From positions 1 to 64,000 of the forward strand of contig NZ_JBHRSW010000029.1 of the NCBI RefSeq assembly GCF_042646125.1: DNA of 64,000 nt, written 5' to 3'. A program made the position numbers and the translations under genes. The notes beneath the pieces are model-generated. The model made no database searches and was not told the origin of the DNA. It worked only from the letters and a program-made list of their open reading frames with translations. How positions within the stretch are numbered: the first letter of the stretch is position 1; each line of letters opens with the position of its first letter. Below, one piece after another: positions 42,290 through 51,506 of the stretch. The DNA comes from Glaciecola flavus. GTDB taxonomy: Bacteria; Pseudomonadota; Gammaproteobacteria; Enterobacterales; Alteromonadaceae.

Positions 42290-43918
42290 ATGACTTCAAT
42301 AACTGACCCAATACAAGAACCAAAAACAGGCAGTGATGCACACGATGACCACGCGCATGACGATCACCACCACCATATTCCAAAGGGCTTATCGCGCTGG
42401 TTACTCACCACTAATCACAAAGACATAGGTACATTGTATCTGTGGTTTGCGTTTATTATGTTTTTGGTCGGTGGCGCGATGGCGATGGTCATTCGTGCTG
42501 AACTGTTCCAGCCAGGCTTGCAAATTGTTGACCCCAACTTCTTCAACCAAATGACAACTGTACATGGACTAATCATGGTATTTGGTGCCGTGATGCCAGC
42601 TTTTACTGGTTTAGCGAACTGGCTCGTACCCATGATGATTGGCGCGCCTGACATGGCGCTGCCGCGCATGAACAATTGGTCATTTTGGATATTACCGTTT
42701 GCCTTTTTAATCTTGTTGTCTTCGCTATTTATGGAAGGAGGCGGTCCTTCATTTGGTTGGACTTTCTACGCGCCACTCTCGACAACGTATAGCGGAGACA
42801 GTACGGCTTTATTTGTTTTTTCTGTGCACATAATGGGTATTAGCTCAATCATGGGCGCAATCAATGTCATCGTAACGATATTTAATATGCGCGCGCCTGG
42901 AATGACCTTAATGAAAATGCCGATGTTTGTTTGGACGTGGTTAATCACTGCATTCTTGTTGATTGCTGTCATGCCTGTTCTTGCTGGCGTGGTGACCATG
43001 GTTTTGACGGATAAGTATTTTGGTACAAGCTTCTTTGACGCTGCTGGTGGCGGTGATCCGGTTATGTTCCAACATATTTTTTGGTTTTTTGGGCATCCTG
43101 AAGTCTACATTATGATTTTGCCTGCTTTTGGTATCATCTCGCAAATAGTGCCGACCTTCTCTCGTAAAAAGCTATTTGGCTATGCATCAATGGTGTATGC
43201 CACAGCGTCGATAGCCTTACTCTCTTTTGTAGTCTGGGCGCATCATATGTTTACCACGGGTATGCCAGTCGAATGGGAAATGTTTTTCATGTTCGCCACT
43301 ATGTTAATTTCAGTCCCCACTGGGGTAAAAGTATTTAACTGGGTGGCGACGATGTGGCGCGGTTCAATCAGTTTTGAGATCCCTATGCTATTTGCTATTG
43401 CCTTTATTGTCTTGTTCACCATTGGTGGGTTATCTGGGCTAATGCTGGCAATTACACCGGTTGACTTCCAATACCATGATACCTATTTTGTCGTCGCCCA
43501 CTTCCACTATGTATTGGTTACCGGAGCGGTATTCTCAATCATGGCTGCGGTTTATTATTGGCTGCCCAAATGGACGGGACGCATGTTTGACGTGACATTG
43601 GCAAAGTGGCACTTTTGGTGTTCGCTGATTTCGGTCAATGTTTTGTTTTTCCCCATGCACTTTGTCGGATTGGCCGGCATGCCCAGACGCATACCTGACT
43701 ATGCCTTGCAGTTTGCTGACTTTAACCAGTGGATCAGTATTGGTGGCTTTGCCTTTGGGTTGTCGCAGCTTATTTTCCTTGTACTAATCGTAAAAGCCTG
43801 CAAAAAGCAGGGTGAGCCAGTATCTGACCAAGTATGGGATGGTGCTGATGGTTTAGAGTGGGAGATACCTTCGCCGGCACCTTATCATACCTTCGATACA
43901 CCGCCTCAGGTTAAATAA
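42290..43918 (+). CDS. coxA: Cytochrome c oxidase subunit I
   Basis: The 542-residue catalytic subunit has 12 membrane segments. Heme/copper ligands are in TTVHGLIMVF, the HPEVYIMILPAFGI block (CuB His and cross-linked Tyr), WAHHMFTTGMP, and HDTYFVVAHFHYVL. The N-terminus contains a His/Asp-rich stretch (DAHDDHAHDDHHHH) that could bind metal and is unusual. It follows coxB by nine bases. Confidence 0.97.
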   Translation: MTSITDPIQEPKTGSDAHDDHAHDDHHHHIPKGLSRWLLTTNHKDIGTLYLWFAFIMFLVGGAMAMVIRAELFQPGLQIVDPNFFNQMTTVHGLIMVFGAVMPAFTGLANWLVPMMIGAPDMALPRMNNWSFWILPFAFLILLSSLFMEGGGPSFGWTFYAPLSTTYSGDSTALFVFSVHIMGISSIMGAINVIVTIFNMRAPGMTLMKMPMFVWTWLITAFLLIAVMPVLAGVVTMVLTDKYFGTSFFDAAGGGDPVMFQHIFWFFGHPEVYIMILPAFGIISQIVPTFSRKKLFGYASMVYATASIALLSFVVWAHHMFTTGMPVEWEMFFMFATMLISVPTGVKVFNWVATMWRGSISFEIPMLFAIAFIVLFTIGGLSGLMLAITPVDFQYHDTYFVVAHFHYVLVTGAVFSIMAAVYYWLPKWTGRMFDVTLAKWHFWCSLISVNVLFFPMHFVGLAGMPRRIPDYALQFADFNQWISIGGFAFGLSQLIFLVLIVKACKKQGEPVSDQVWDGADGLEWEIPSPAPYHTFDTPPQVK

Positions 43919-43952
43919 TAGCACCTAGTGCTGTAAGGAAGTGGAGGGATAG

Positions 43953-44573
43953 ATGCCAGAAGCCGAAACCAAGTCACATATCGATAAGGTGCATCTCAAG
44001 GGTGAGCAGTACCCTAGCCATGGTCGTACGGTTGCAAAACTTGTATTTGTAGTCATTGGGATGTTTGCTTTTGGCTTTGCCCTTGTGCCCTTGTACGATG
44101 TTTTTTGCGACATTGCGGGTATCAATGGTAAGACAGGCGACAGTGCGGCAGTGTATAAGCCGCAACTGGTAGATGAATCACGCCTTATTACGGTCGATTT
44201 TATCACGCGGACTAACGGTGGCATGCCTTGGGAGTTTTCAGTACAAACAAAGAGTATTGAGGTGCACCCTGGAAAATTGGCCAAGGTCGATTTTTATGTG
44301 AAAAACCCCGCTACCCGAGATATCGTCGCACAAGCCATTCCATCCATTTCTCCGGGAAAGGCCGCACTGTATATGAACAAAACAGAGTGCTTTTGCTTCA
44401 ATCATCAACCCCTAAAGGCTGGTGAAGAAGCGATTATGCCGATGACATTTTTTATCGATCCGCAATTACCTAAAGACATCACTTATTTTACTTTGCAATA
44501 CACACTTTACGATATTACTGAGCGCCTTGATACGCCAGAGATTGTAGCAATGAACAGTAGCCTAGGGAGATAG
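43953..44573 (+). CDS. ctaG: Cytochrome c oxidase assembly protein Cox11/CtaG
   Basis: The 206-residue protein has one N-terminal membrane helix (LVFVVIGMFAFGFALVPLYDVFC) and a periplasmic domain with the copper motif ECFCFNHQPL. It delivers copper to the CuB centre of subunit I. It sits between coxA and coxC, the normal order in proteobacteria. Confidence 0.95.
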   Translation: MPEAETKSHIDKVHLKGEQYPSHGRTVAKLVFVVIGMFAFGFALVPLYDVFCDIAGINGKTGDSAAVYKPQLVDESRLITVDFITRTNGGMPWEFSVQTKSIEVHPGKLAKVDFYVKNPATRDIVAQAIPSISPGKAALYMNKTECFCFNHQPLKAGEEAIMPMTFFIDPQLPKDITYFTLQYTLYDITERLDTPEIVAMNSSLGR

Positions 44574-44575
44574 CA

Positions 44576-45457
44576 ATGGCTGAGCAAGAATACCAAAAAT
44601 ATTACGTGCCCGAACAAAGCATTTGGCCAATTGTCGGTGCCGTCGCGCTATTTCTAATTGCCGTTGGAGCGGGTAACTATGTAGTGGAAGTATCTAAGGG
44701 AAAAGAGGGATTAGGTGGCTACATACTTGTCTTGGGATTAATTACCTTATTAGTGATGGTGACAGGATGGTTTAAAAATCAAATTGATGAATCCATGAGT
44801 GGTTTGTACAGCGCTCAGTTAGGCCGTTCCTATCGACAAGGGATGGCGTGGTTTATATTTTCTGAAGTGATGTTTTTTGCTGCATTTTTTGGTGCCTTGT
44901 TTTACACCAGAATTATCGCGGTGCCTTGGCTAGGTGGCGCTTCAAACAACGCCATGACTAACGAAGTCCTCTGGCCTACTTTCGAGGCGATGTGGCCACT
45001 GTTGACGACGCCGGCGGGAACGGAAACCACTGCTATGGGTTGGAAAGGCTTGCCTGCCATAAATACCATAATTTTAGTCGTATCTTCTGTTACTTTGCAT
45101 TTTGCGCATGTCGGCCTAGAGCAAAATAAGCGCAAGCAATTATCTGTAATGTTGGCCGTGACCATTTTGTTGGGCTCTGTGTTTTTGGTCTTACAAGTAT
45201 GGGAATACATTCATGCATACAGAGATTTAGGTTTAACTCTGCAGTCGGGCGTTTATGGCAACACTTTCTTCATGCTGACAGGCTTTCATGGCATGCATGT
45301 GACTCTGGGAACCATTATTCTTATTGTATTGTTTTTTAGGGTACTCAAGGGACATTTTACGCCAAAAGAACACTTTGCGTTTCAGGCCGGTAGTTGGTAT
45401 TGGCACTTTGTTGATGTTGTTTGGTTGTTGCTGTTTTTCTTTGTTTACATTTTGTGA
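44576..45457 (+). CDS. coxC: Cytochrome c oxidase subunit III
   Basis: The 293-residue protein has seven membrane segments with the family motifs FIFSEVMFFAAFFGALFY, GFHGMHVTLGTI and the ending YWHFVDVVWLLLFFFVYIL. It starts two bases after the cox11 stop. An insert around residues 120-150 (LWPTFEAMWPLLTTPAGTET) is typical of the bacterial form. Confidence 0.96.
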   Translation: MAEQEYQKYYVPEQSIWPIVGAVALFLIAVGAGNYVVEVSKGKEGLGGYILVLGLITLLVMVTGWFKNQIDESMSGLYSAQLGRSYRQGMAWFIFSEVMFFAAFFGALFYTRIIAVPWLGGASNNAMTNEVLWPTFEAMWPLLTTPAGTETTAMGWKGLPAINTIILVVSSVTLHFAHVGLEQNKRKQLSVMLAVTILLGSVFLVLQVWEYIHAYRDLGLTLQSGVYGNTFFMLTGFHGMHVTLGTIILIVLFFRVLKGHFTPKEHFAFQAGSWYWHFVDVVWLLLFFFVYIL

Positions 45458-45509
45458 GCGAGTGCGGAGGAAAGGAGAGCAGCCTACCCGTGATTGTTGG
45501 GTAAATTTT

Positions 45510-45719
45510 TTAGTAAGGACGCGGATTGGGAGTGATTAGGCCTGTTGCCATCGCAATCAATAAAATGATCATTATGGCAGCTGAAGTTAGCACTCTACGA
45601 CCAATATATTTACTCATGGGTTCTTGGCTATCTCCTTTGAGCATAATCATCATGGCTTTGAATAAGTTAAAAATCATAAAAACAAGCAAGGCGCCCACGG
45701 TAATTTTGACGAACAACAT
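45510..45719 (-). CDS. DUF2909 twin-transmembrane protein
   Basis: The 69-residue protein has two membrane helices (MLFVKITVGALLVFMIFNLF and SAAIMIILLIAMATGL) linked by a short polar loop. It fits DUF2909, a small family that commonly lies in cox gene clusters and may help oxidase assembly. It is the only leftward gene within the rightward cox set. ATG at 45719 was chosen, as the frame extends to 45770 without family support. Confidence 0.8.
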   Translation of the reverse strand: MLFVKITVGALLVFMIFNLFKAMMIMLKGDSQEPMSKYIGRRVLTSAAIMIILLIAMATGLITPNPRPY

Positions 45720-45761
45720 GTATTTTATCCCTGTGTTTGTCACCACTGGTGAAGGCCAAAG

Positions 45762-46457
45762 GTGAGGCATAGTTATCGTTCAGTATTATTAACCATAGTC
45801 GCAATTGCTTGTATTGTCACGATGTTTGCTTTGGGTTTTTGGCAGTTGGAACGAAAAGCACAAAAAGAGCAACGCATACTGCAAATTGAGCAACGGCAAG
45901 ATGCAAACCCTTTGCGTTTAGAAGACGTCGTCAAAGCTCCGGCGTCACATCTTGACTTTACTCTGTCCTTAAGCGGGTTGGCACTAAACAAGCTGTTTTA
46001 CATAGACAATAAACTGTATGAGGGCAGAACGGGTTATCATTTGATTCAGATATTAAAAACCAATACCGGAAATGTGGCAGTCAACCTCGGTTGGGTAGCG
46101 GGAGAATCGACTAAGCGGATATTGCCTGTGGTGGATGTGATGGAAGGACATGTCGATGTTTCAGGTGTTATCGCAATGCCAAGCAATAACATCTTCGTGA
46201 CCGAGACGAATACTGCTTATGGTGAGTTTCCCGTTCGCTTACAACAGCTTGATATTGCATTGATGGAGAAGTTTTTAGGTGAAGATGTATTGCCTTTTGT
46301 TGTACTTGCGAATGCAGAAGCGGCTTCGCCTTTTATTCGCGAATGGCAGCCTGTTGTAATGCCGCCCGAAAAGCATCTTGGCTATGCTATTCAGTGGTTT
46401 GGCTTAGGTATTGCGGGCTTGAGTGTTTTTATTGTTGCCTTAACTAAACAAAAATAG
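45762..46457 (+). CDS. SURF1-family oxidase assembly protein
   Basis: The 231-residue protein has one membrane helix at each end (VLLTIVAIACIVTMFALGFW near residue 8; YAIQWFGLGIAGLSVFIVAL near 208) flanking a periplasmic domain, the SURF1/Shy1 layout. The motif GFWQLERKAQKE is conserved. It supports insertion of heme a. The start is a GTG preceded by AAGG. It overlaps none of its neighbours but faces the DUF2909 gene. Confidence 0.9.
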   Translation: MRHSYRSVLLTIVAIACIVTMFALGFWQLERKAQKEQRILQIEQRQDANPLRLEDVVKAPASHLDFTLSLSGLALNKLFYIDNKLYEGRTGYHLIQILKTNTGNVAVNLGWVAGESTKRILPVVDVMEGHVDVSGVIAMPSNNIFVTETNTAYGEFPVRLQQLDIALMEKFLGEDVLPFVVLANAEAASPFIREWQPVVMPPEKHLGYAIQWFGLGIAGLSVFIVALTKQK

Positions 46458-46507
46458 CCTGAAATTCAGTCGTTTTACTTGGTGCTGATGATGTGGAGGA
46501 AAAGTGA

Positions 46508-47065
46508 ATGAAGATACAACGACACAAAATGAGTATTGTCATGTTGGTGGTCGTGTTTGTGCTGCCCGTTGTACTTGCAAAATTAGCTTTGGATCAGGAT
46601 TGGTTTGACAAAGGTTCAACGAATAGAGGTCAATTGCTGCAGCCTACGATAGATGCTACTGCACTGTTGCAAGAAGCAGAAAAAAAATGGCACTTCGTTT
46701 ATGTACTTCCAGCAGAATGTCAACAGGAATGTAAAAATGCAATCTATGCTATCGGACAAGTCAAAGCCGCAGTGGGGAGAGAAAGTAGCCGAGTAAATGC
46801 GGTATTTTTGGCGACTGAGCACAGCGATCCAGATTCGGTAGCATTACTTGAAAACAGCGATGGACTTGAGTTGTTACATAAAGATGCAAATGATGTTAAT
46901 AAAGTATTTAAACATGCAGATGTTAATGCTATTTTTATTGCTGATACTTTAAACAATTTAGTGCTTTCGTATCCGAGTGTTGCCAATAAAGACCAAGCAA
47001 TCATGGATAGTCGGGATATGTTGGCTGATTTGAGAAAACTGTTAAAACTCTCTCGAATCGGTTGA
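46508..47065 (+). CDS. Thioredoxin-like/Sco-like protein of the cox operon
   Basis: The 185-residue protein has one N-terminal membrane helix (SIVMLVVVFVLPVVLAKLAL) and a soluble domain with a CxxxC pair (PAECQQECKNAIY) near residue 70. The pair is followed by a pattern like that of SCO proteins. Conserved proteins at this position in proteobacterial cox operons are usually hypothetical. The histidine ligand of true Sco proteins is not obvious, so copper binding is unproven. It is coupled to ctaA by a 21-base gap. Confidence 0.7.
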   Translation: MKIQRHKMSIVMLVVVFVLPVVLAKLALDQDWFDKGSTNRGQLLQPTIDATALLQEAEKKWHFVYVLPAECQQECKNAIYAIGQVKAAVGRESSRVNAVFLATEHSDPDSVALLENSDGLELLHKDANDVNKVFKHADVNAIFIADTLNNLVLSYPSVANKDQAIMDSRDMLADLRKLLKLSRIG

Positions 47066-47086
47066 TGCGCAACAGGTGTAGCAAGA

Positions 47087-48070
47087 ATGAGAAAACTCGC
47101 GCTGTTCAGTATTTTTCTAGCTTTCGTGGTGATAGTACTCGGTGCATACACGCGTCTGACTGATGCGGGCTTAGGCTGCCCTGATTGGCCTGGCTGCTAC
47201 GGAAAGCTACTCGTTCCTCAAGCCGCTGATCAAATAGAAGCCGCAAATCATGCTTTTCCTGAGCGGCCGTTTGAAGCCGAAAAAGCTTGGAATGAAATGA
47301 TCCACCGTTATTTTGCCGCGGCATTAGGTTTTTTTATATTGTTGATTTTTTTTGCTGCACTTATTAGGCGCTTCAGAGGAAAAACAGGGCCGTTTTTTTT
47401 ACCCTTCTTATTGCTCTTAATGGTGATATTTCAAGGTCTGCTGGGCATGTGGACCGTCACATTAAATCTCTTACCCGTTGTGGTGATGGGACATTTATTG
47501 GGTGGCTTTACGGTGCTCTCGTTATTGTTCCTATTGTATCTCCGCCTGACACCCTATCGAATACCCGGCGGTGATTCCAAGATTCGCTATTTAGCTAAAT
47601 TTGGTGCTTTCGGCATTTTTTTGTTGGTGGCTCAGATTGCATTAGGCGGCTGGACTTCAGCAAACTACGCCTCGTTGGCATGCACAGAGCTTCCATTTTG
47701 TGAAGGAAATTGGGTGGCAAAGCTTAATTTTGCGGGAGCGTTTAGCGTACCCGCTGCAGACAACTACGAATTTGGTGTGCATCCTTATGAAGATAGGATG
47801 ACCATGCACGTCATGCATCGATTAGGGGCTATTGTTGTTTTTATTTATTTTTGTTGGTTAGCTGTTGCGCTTTGGAGAAAGTCAGAGTCGGGCTTAATCA
47901 AGCGCTTGTGTTCATTGCTGGTCGTCGTGCTGGGCATTCAAGTTGCCTTGGGTTTAAGTAATGTTGTGTACTCTTTGCCTCTATCTGTAGCGGTTATGCA
48001 CAACGCTATGGCTGCATGCTTACTACTAGTGATGATTTTGATCACTTACACGATGTACCGAAAATATTAA
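47087..48070 (+). CDS. ctaA: Heme A synthase
   Basis: The 327-residue protein has eight membrane helices and the COX15/CtaA heme-binding residues in WNEMIHRYFAAALG, VVVMGHLLGGF, MTMHVMHRLGAIV and SVAVMHNAMAACLL. It oxidises heme O to heme A for the aa3 oxidase. It follows the CxxxC protein and precedes ctaB. Confidence 0.94.
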   Translation: MRKLALFSIFLAFVVIVLGAYTRLTDAGLGCPDWPGCYGKLLVPQAADQIEAANHAFPERPFEAEKAWNEMIHRYFAAALGFFILLIFFAALIRRFRGKTGPFFLPFLLLLMVIFQGLLGMWTVTLNLLPVVVMGHLLGGFTVLSLLFLLYLRLTPYRIPGGDSKIRYLAKFGAFGIFLLVAQIALGGWTSANYASLACTELPFCEGNWVAKLNFAGAFSVPAADNYEFGVHPYEDRMTMHVMHRLGAIVVFIYFCWLAVALWRKSESGLIKRLCSLLVVVLGIQVALGLSNVVYSLPLSVAVMHNAMAACLLLVMILITYTMYRKY

Positions 48071-48103
48071 CTGATTACCTATTGAGAGAGCGAGGATCGA
48101 GTC

Positions 48104-49000
48104 ATGGCAAAGCAGGCGGTTTTATCAAAAGGCATTGCATCGCACTCAGGGTGGAGAGACTACTATGAACTTACCAAGCCTAGAGTGGTCATGTTGTTAC
48201 TACTCACAGCACTGGTGGGAATGTGTTTAGCGACGCCATCTTGGCTTGAACCTCAAATTTTAATTGCTGGCATGCTAGGAATAGGCATGTTGTCTTCATC
48301 AGCGGCAGTCGTCAATCATGTTGTCGATCATAAAATAGACAGCGTAATGGCGCGCACCTTTAATCGACCAGTCGCTAGAGGAAAGGTATCACCAAGACGT
48401 GCACTTGCTTTTGCATTGGTACTGGCTATCGTGGGTTTTTTTGTACTGGCTGTGTATGTAAATATGCTAACAGCATGGCTAACTTTAGCTAGCTTAGTCG
48501 GGTACGCATTCATCTACACCATGTACTTAAAACGCGCTACACCGCAAAACATTGTCATTGGTGGATTGGCAGGCGCGACACCGCCTTTGTTGGGTTGGAC
48601 TGCCGTCACAGGTGAAATTCATGCATATGGGCTGTTGTTGGTACTTATCGTCTTTACTTGGACGCCCCCCCATTTTTGGGCCTTGGCCATCCACCGTGAA
48701 AAAGACTACGCCAAAGCAAACATCCCGATGTTACCCAACACCCATGGTATTGCGTTTACCAAAACATGTGTTTTGCTATATACTGTACTGCTTTGTTTGG
48801 TTTGCGCCTTACCTTATTTGGTTGGTATGAGTGGGGGCATTTACCTCATGGGCTCGAGTATTTTAAATGCTTGGTTTGTGTACATGGCATGCAAGTTAAA
48901 ATTTTTTCCCTCGAAAACAACGGCAATGGATACATTTAAATTTTCAATCTTGCATCTAATGCTTCTCTTTGTCTTACTTTTGCTGGATCATTACCTATAA
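48104..49000 (+). CDS. ctaB: Protoheme IX farnesyltransferase (heme O synthase)
   Basis: The 298-residue membrane enzyme attaches a farnesyl tail to heme B. UbiA-family motifs are VNHVVDHKIDSVMARTFNRP and DYAKANIPMLP, carrying the Asp clusters that bind farnesyl diphosphate. The N-terminal YELTKPRVVMLLLLTALVGM is conserved in CyoE/CtaB. It follows ctaA by 33 bases. Confidence 0.95.
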   Translation: MAKQAVLSKGIASHSGWRDYYELTKPRVVMLLLLTALVGMCLATPSWLEPQILIAGMLGIGMLSSSAAVVNHVVDHKIDSVMARTFNRPVARGKVSPRRALAFALVLAIVGFFVLAVYVNMLTAWLTLASLVGYAFIYTMYLKRATPQNIVIGGLAGATPPLLGWTAVTGEIHAYGLLLVLIVFTWTPPHFWALAIHREKDYAKANIPMLPNTHGIAFTKTCVLLYTVLLCLVCALPYLVGMSGGIYLMGSSILNAWFVYMACKLKFFPSKTTAMDTFKFSILHLMLLFVLLLLDHYL

Positions 49001-49011
49001 AAAATAGGTAA
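48991..49011 (+). other. Small hairpin at the ctaB-sco junction
   Basis: TTACCTAT and ATAGGTAA are perfect arms around an A-rich loop, overlapping the ctaB stop. There is no T tract; it may trim or separate the two cistrons. Confidence 0.4.
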
Positions 49012-49034
49012 ACCAAAAAGCAGTGGAGAGATTG

Positions 49035-49694
49035 ATGCAAAAAAAGTGGGTAATATTGTTTGGCGCAGTGGCATTGCTCATAGGGATTTATTTATCGAAT
49101 GCTACGGGCGTAAAAGATGTAGCAAAGCCTTTACCCCTATCCGAGCGGACGCAATACTTGCATTGGTATCCAGAACCTCGGCAAATCACAGAGTTTAACA
49201 TTACCCAGCACAACCAATCGCCAATGAACAAGCAAAGTCTGATAGGCAAGTGGACACTGGCTTTTGTAGGCTATACTTTCTGCCCTGATATCTGCCCCGT
49301 TACATTAGCTGAAATCAATAAAGTTTATCCTGAATTGAAGGCACTAGCGGCAGATAGTCCCTTACAGGTCTGGTTTCTTTCTGTCGATCCAAAGCGGGAT
49401 ACGATTGAGCGACTTAATGAATATGTCAGCTATTTTAATCCAGATTTTGTTGCTGCCACGGGTGATCACGAACAATTGTTTCCATTGGTAAGAAGTATGG
49501 GGATGATGTACTCGATGACTACGAATAGTGACGATCCCAACTATCTTGTAGATCATAGTGCATCTATAGTCGTCATCAACCCAGAGGCCAAGGTGGTTGG
49601 AAGATTTAAGCCCGTTCACGAGCCGGGAAAAATAGCCACAAGTGATATGCAACAAATATTGAATGATATGCCCCTATTACTTAGTTCGATGTAG
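49035..49694 (+). CDS. SCO1/SenC-family copper chaperone
   Basis: The 219-residue protein has an N-terminal membrane helix and a thioredoxin fold with CPDIC near residue 89 and the third copper ligand in VDHSASIVVINP. It loads copper to the CuA site of subunit II. ATG at 49035 was chosen because GGAG is six bases away; the GTG at 49023 is an alternative. It ends the cox operon. Confidence 0.93.
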   Translation: MQKKWVILFGAVALLIGIYLSNATGVKDVAKPLPLSERTQYLHWYPEPRQITEFNITQHNQSPMNKQSLIGKWTLAFVGYTFCPDICPVTLAEINKVYPELKALAADSPLQVWFLSVDPKRDTIERLNEYVSYFNPDFVAATGDHEQLFPLVRSMGMMYSMTTNSDDPNYLVDHSASIVVINPEAKVVGRFKPVHEPGKIATSDMQQILNDMPLLLSSM

Positions 49695-49702
49695 GTATCC
49701 CT

Positions 49703-50311
49703 TTGCTAACCCTGAGACAAGGTGAGCTTGAACAAGCGGATTTGCTTGTTCCTCTGATTTTAGCTTCAGCACCAGAGTTACTTGCTTACATATTCGGTTC
49801 AACAAAAGACGCAGAGTCGTTTTTAAAAGCTGCAGTTGCGCAACACGACGGACAATTCAGCGCACGACGACATCGCGTGGCTACTATGAACCATGAGGTC
49901 GTTGCTTGTGTAAGTATTTGGCACGCAGACATGCCTGTGGAATTTCACGATGGTACGCTGCAGAGTATCGCGCGGTTTTTAAGTCCCGCACAAATGACGC
50001 ATGTAATCAGTATTAATCCTTTACTCGTAGATTTGTTCCCGCCTCCGACTGCGAGTGAGTTGTGTTTGGGGCATTTGTCTGTCCGGCCAGATTTTCAGGG
50101 GATCGGGGTAGCGAGTAAGTTGTTAAGCTATGTTGTGCGCCAAGCAAGGCAGATGAGCAAAGAGCTGCTTGTGCTTGATGTCGACGAAAACAACGAGGCC
50201 GCGTTGGCCTTTTACGAAAAGTGGCATTTCAGACAAGCAAAACGCACTTATTTTCCTCCTACTGAACAGTTTTTTTTGCGTTTGGTGCTCCCACTAGACT
50301 CGGTTGGCTAA
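49703..50311 (+). CDS. GNAT-family N-acetyltransferase
   Basis: The 202-residue protein has the acetyl-CoA motif HLSVRPDFQGIGVASKLLSYV near residue 124 and the C-terminal LDVDENNEAALAFYEKWHF. Substrate unknown. It starts with a TTG eight bases after the sco gene and may be co-transcribed with it. The gene after it is convergent. Confidence 0.85.
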   Translation: MLTLRQGELEQADLLVPLILASAPELLAYIFGSTKDAESFLKAAVAQHDGQFSARRHRVATMNHEVVACVSIWHADMPVEFHDGTLQSIARFLSPAQMTHVISINPLLVDLFPPPTASELCLGHLSVRPDFQGIGVASKLLSYVVRQARQMSKELLVLDVDENNEAALAFYEKWHFRQAKRTYFPPTEQFFLRLVLPLDSVG

Positions 50312-50345
50312 CCAGTCTCCATCTTGTACGCAAATTTCAATTGCT

Positions 50346-51470
50346 TTACTCCAAGTACTCTCCATTTTCTTTCGGTACGAAAAACGCTTGGCTGTACCAA
50401 TAAAAACGGCCCTTTTGCGTAAGACTGGGTGCGGTGCAGTTTACTCGTGTGCGGCCGGGCGAAAATTCATGAGTAAAGTTAACCGTGATTTCCATAGCCT
50501 TGTTTACTTTGTTTGTTGTTACTGGCAAGGCTTCACCATTAAAGTAACAGGCAAAGTGTTGGTAATGCATATCAGCGGCAGAGAGAATACCGACGTTTAC
50601 ATCAAGCGGCGTTGTGGTCAGTGTGTATTCTGCCAGCTTTGATCCTGCTTGCTTAACTGGGTCTTGTATGGAGCTAGTCTCAATTGGCATAGGCAAGGTG
50701 TGCATTTTAAGCTTTAGCGTGTTTAGGTTGGCGTATATACCGGCGGCAGGAAAACGGGGTAAAGCACCAAAATCAGAGTATTCCGCTACCGCACCAGAGT
50801 GCTGGGCAAAACCAATGTAATCCAAGTCAAGCAAGGCGTTTTTTAGCACAGTGTTATACTCGCCATATGGGTAGGCTAACCACTTTTTACTGTAGCCAAG
50901 TTGCAATTCAATTTTTTTCTCAGCATTTTGGATGTTCGCCAATACTCGATTTAGCCAATCTTGTTCGCTTTCGTTGGCTATTCTTTCTGCTAAATGAATA
51001 TGATCCAGCGTGTGGTTTGCAAAGGTTGCCAAAGGCATCATGCTTTTTATTTGCTGCCAGTTGAGTTGCAGATAGCTATGCGCTAATTCGTCAGGATTGA
51101 TAAAGACGGTATAGGGCATAGCGTACTTGGCTAATAAAGGATGAGCGTTTTCAAATATACTTAGATATCCATCGTCAAAGCTAATGACTACTGCATTTGA
51201 AGGGAGGGATTTTCGATTTAAAACAGCGTCAAGTGCTTCTTCTAGGCTGATAACAGTATGATGTTCACTGATATATTGTAGATGCTCTGCAAATATTGCG
51301 GGTGGTGTCGATGTAATCGCGGGTGTACTGTCACTGATATGATGATATTGCAAAATCGTAAATGATGCATGTTGCAGACTAGTTTGCACTGACTCTTCTT
51401 TACGCGCACTGTCGCTAACAAAACTCATCAACAACAATGTGATCAACATCATCGCTTGATATACTCTCAT
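50346..51470 (-). CDS. Polysaccharide deacetylase family protein, exported
   Basis: The 374-residue protein has a signal peptide (MMLITLLLMSFVSDSA) and an NodB-type deacetylase core: FTILQYHHIS, VVISFDDGYLSIFENAHPLL with the metal-binding Asp pair, FANHTLDHIHLAE for the His ligands, and WLAYPYGEYN. The C-terminal third is not recognised and is rich in beta-like segments. It probably deacetylates an envelope polysaccharide. It is divergent from the MATE pump. Confidence 0.87.
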   Translation of the reverse strand: MRVYQAMMLITLLLMSFVSDSARKEESVQTSLQHASFTILQYHHISDSTPAITSTPPAIFAEHLQYISEHHTVISLEEALDAVLNRKSLPSNAVVISFDDGYLSIFENAHPLLAKYAMPYTVFINPDELAHSYLQLNWQQIKSMMPLATFANHTLDHIHLAERIANESEQDWLNRVLANIQNAEKKIELQLGYSKKWLAYPYGEYNTVLKNALLDLDYIGFAQHSGAVAEYSDFGALPRFPAAGIYANLNTLKLKMHTLPMPIETSSIQDPVKQAGSKLAEYTLTTTPLDVNVGILSAADMHYQHFACYFNGEALPVTTNKVNKAMEITVNFTHEFSPGRTRVNCTAPSLTQKGRFYWYSQAFFVPKENGEYLE

Positions 51471-51506
51471 TCTTTCGCCTTATAATTTTTAGACCCTAAT
51501 AGGAAC

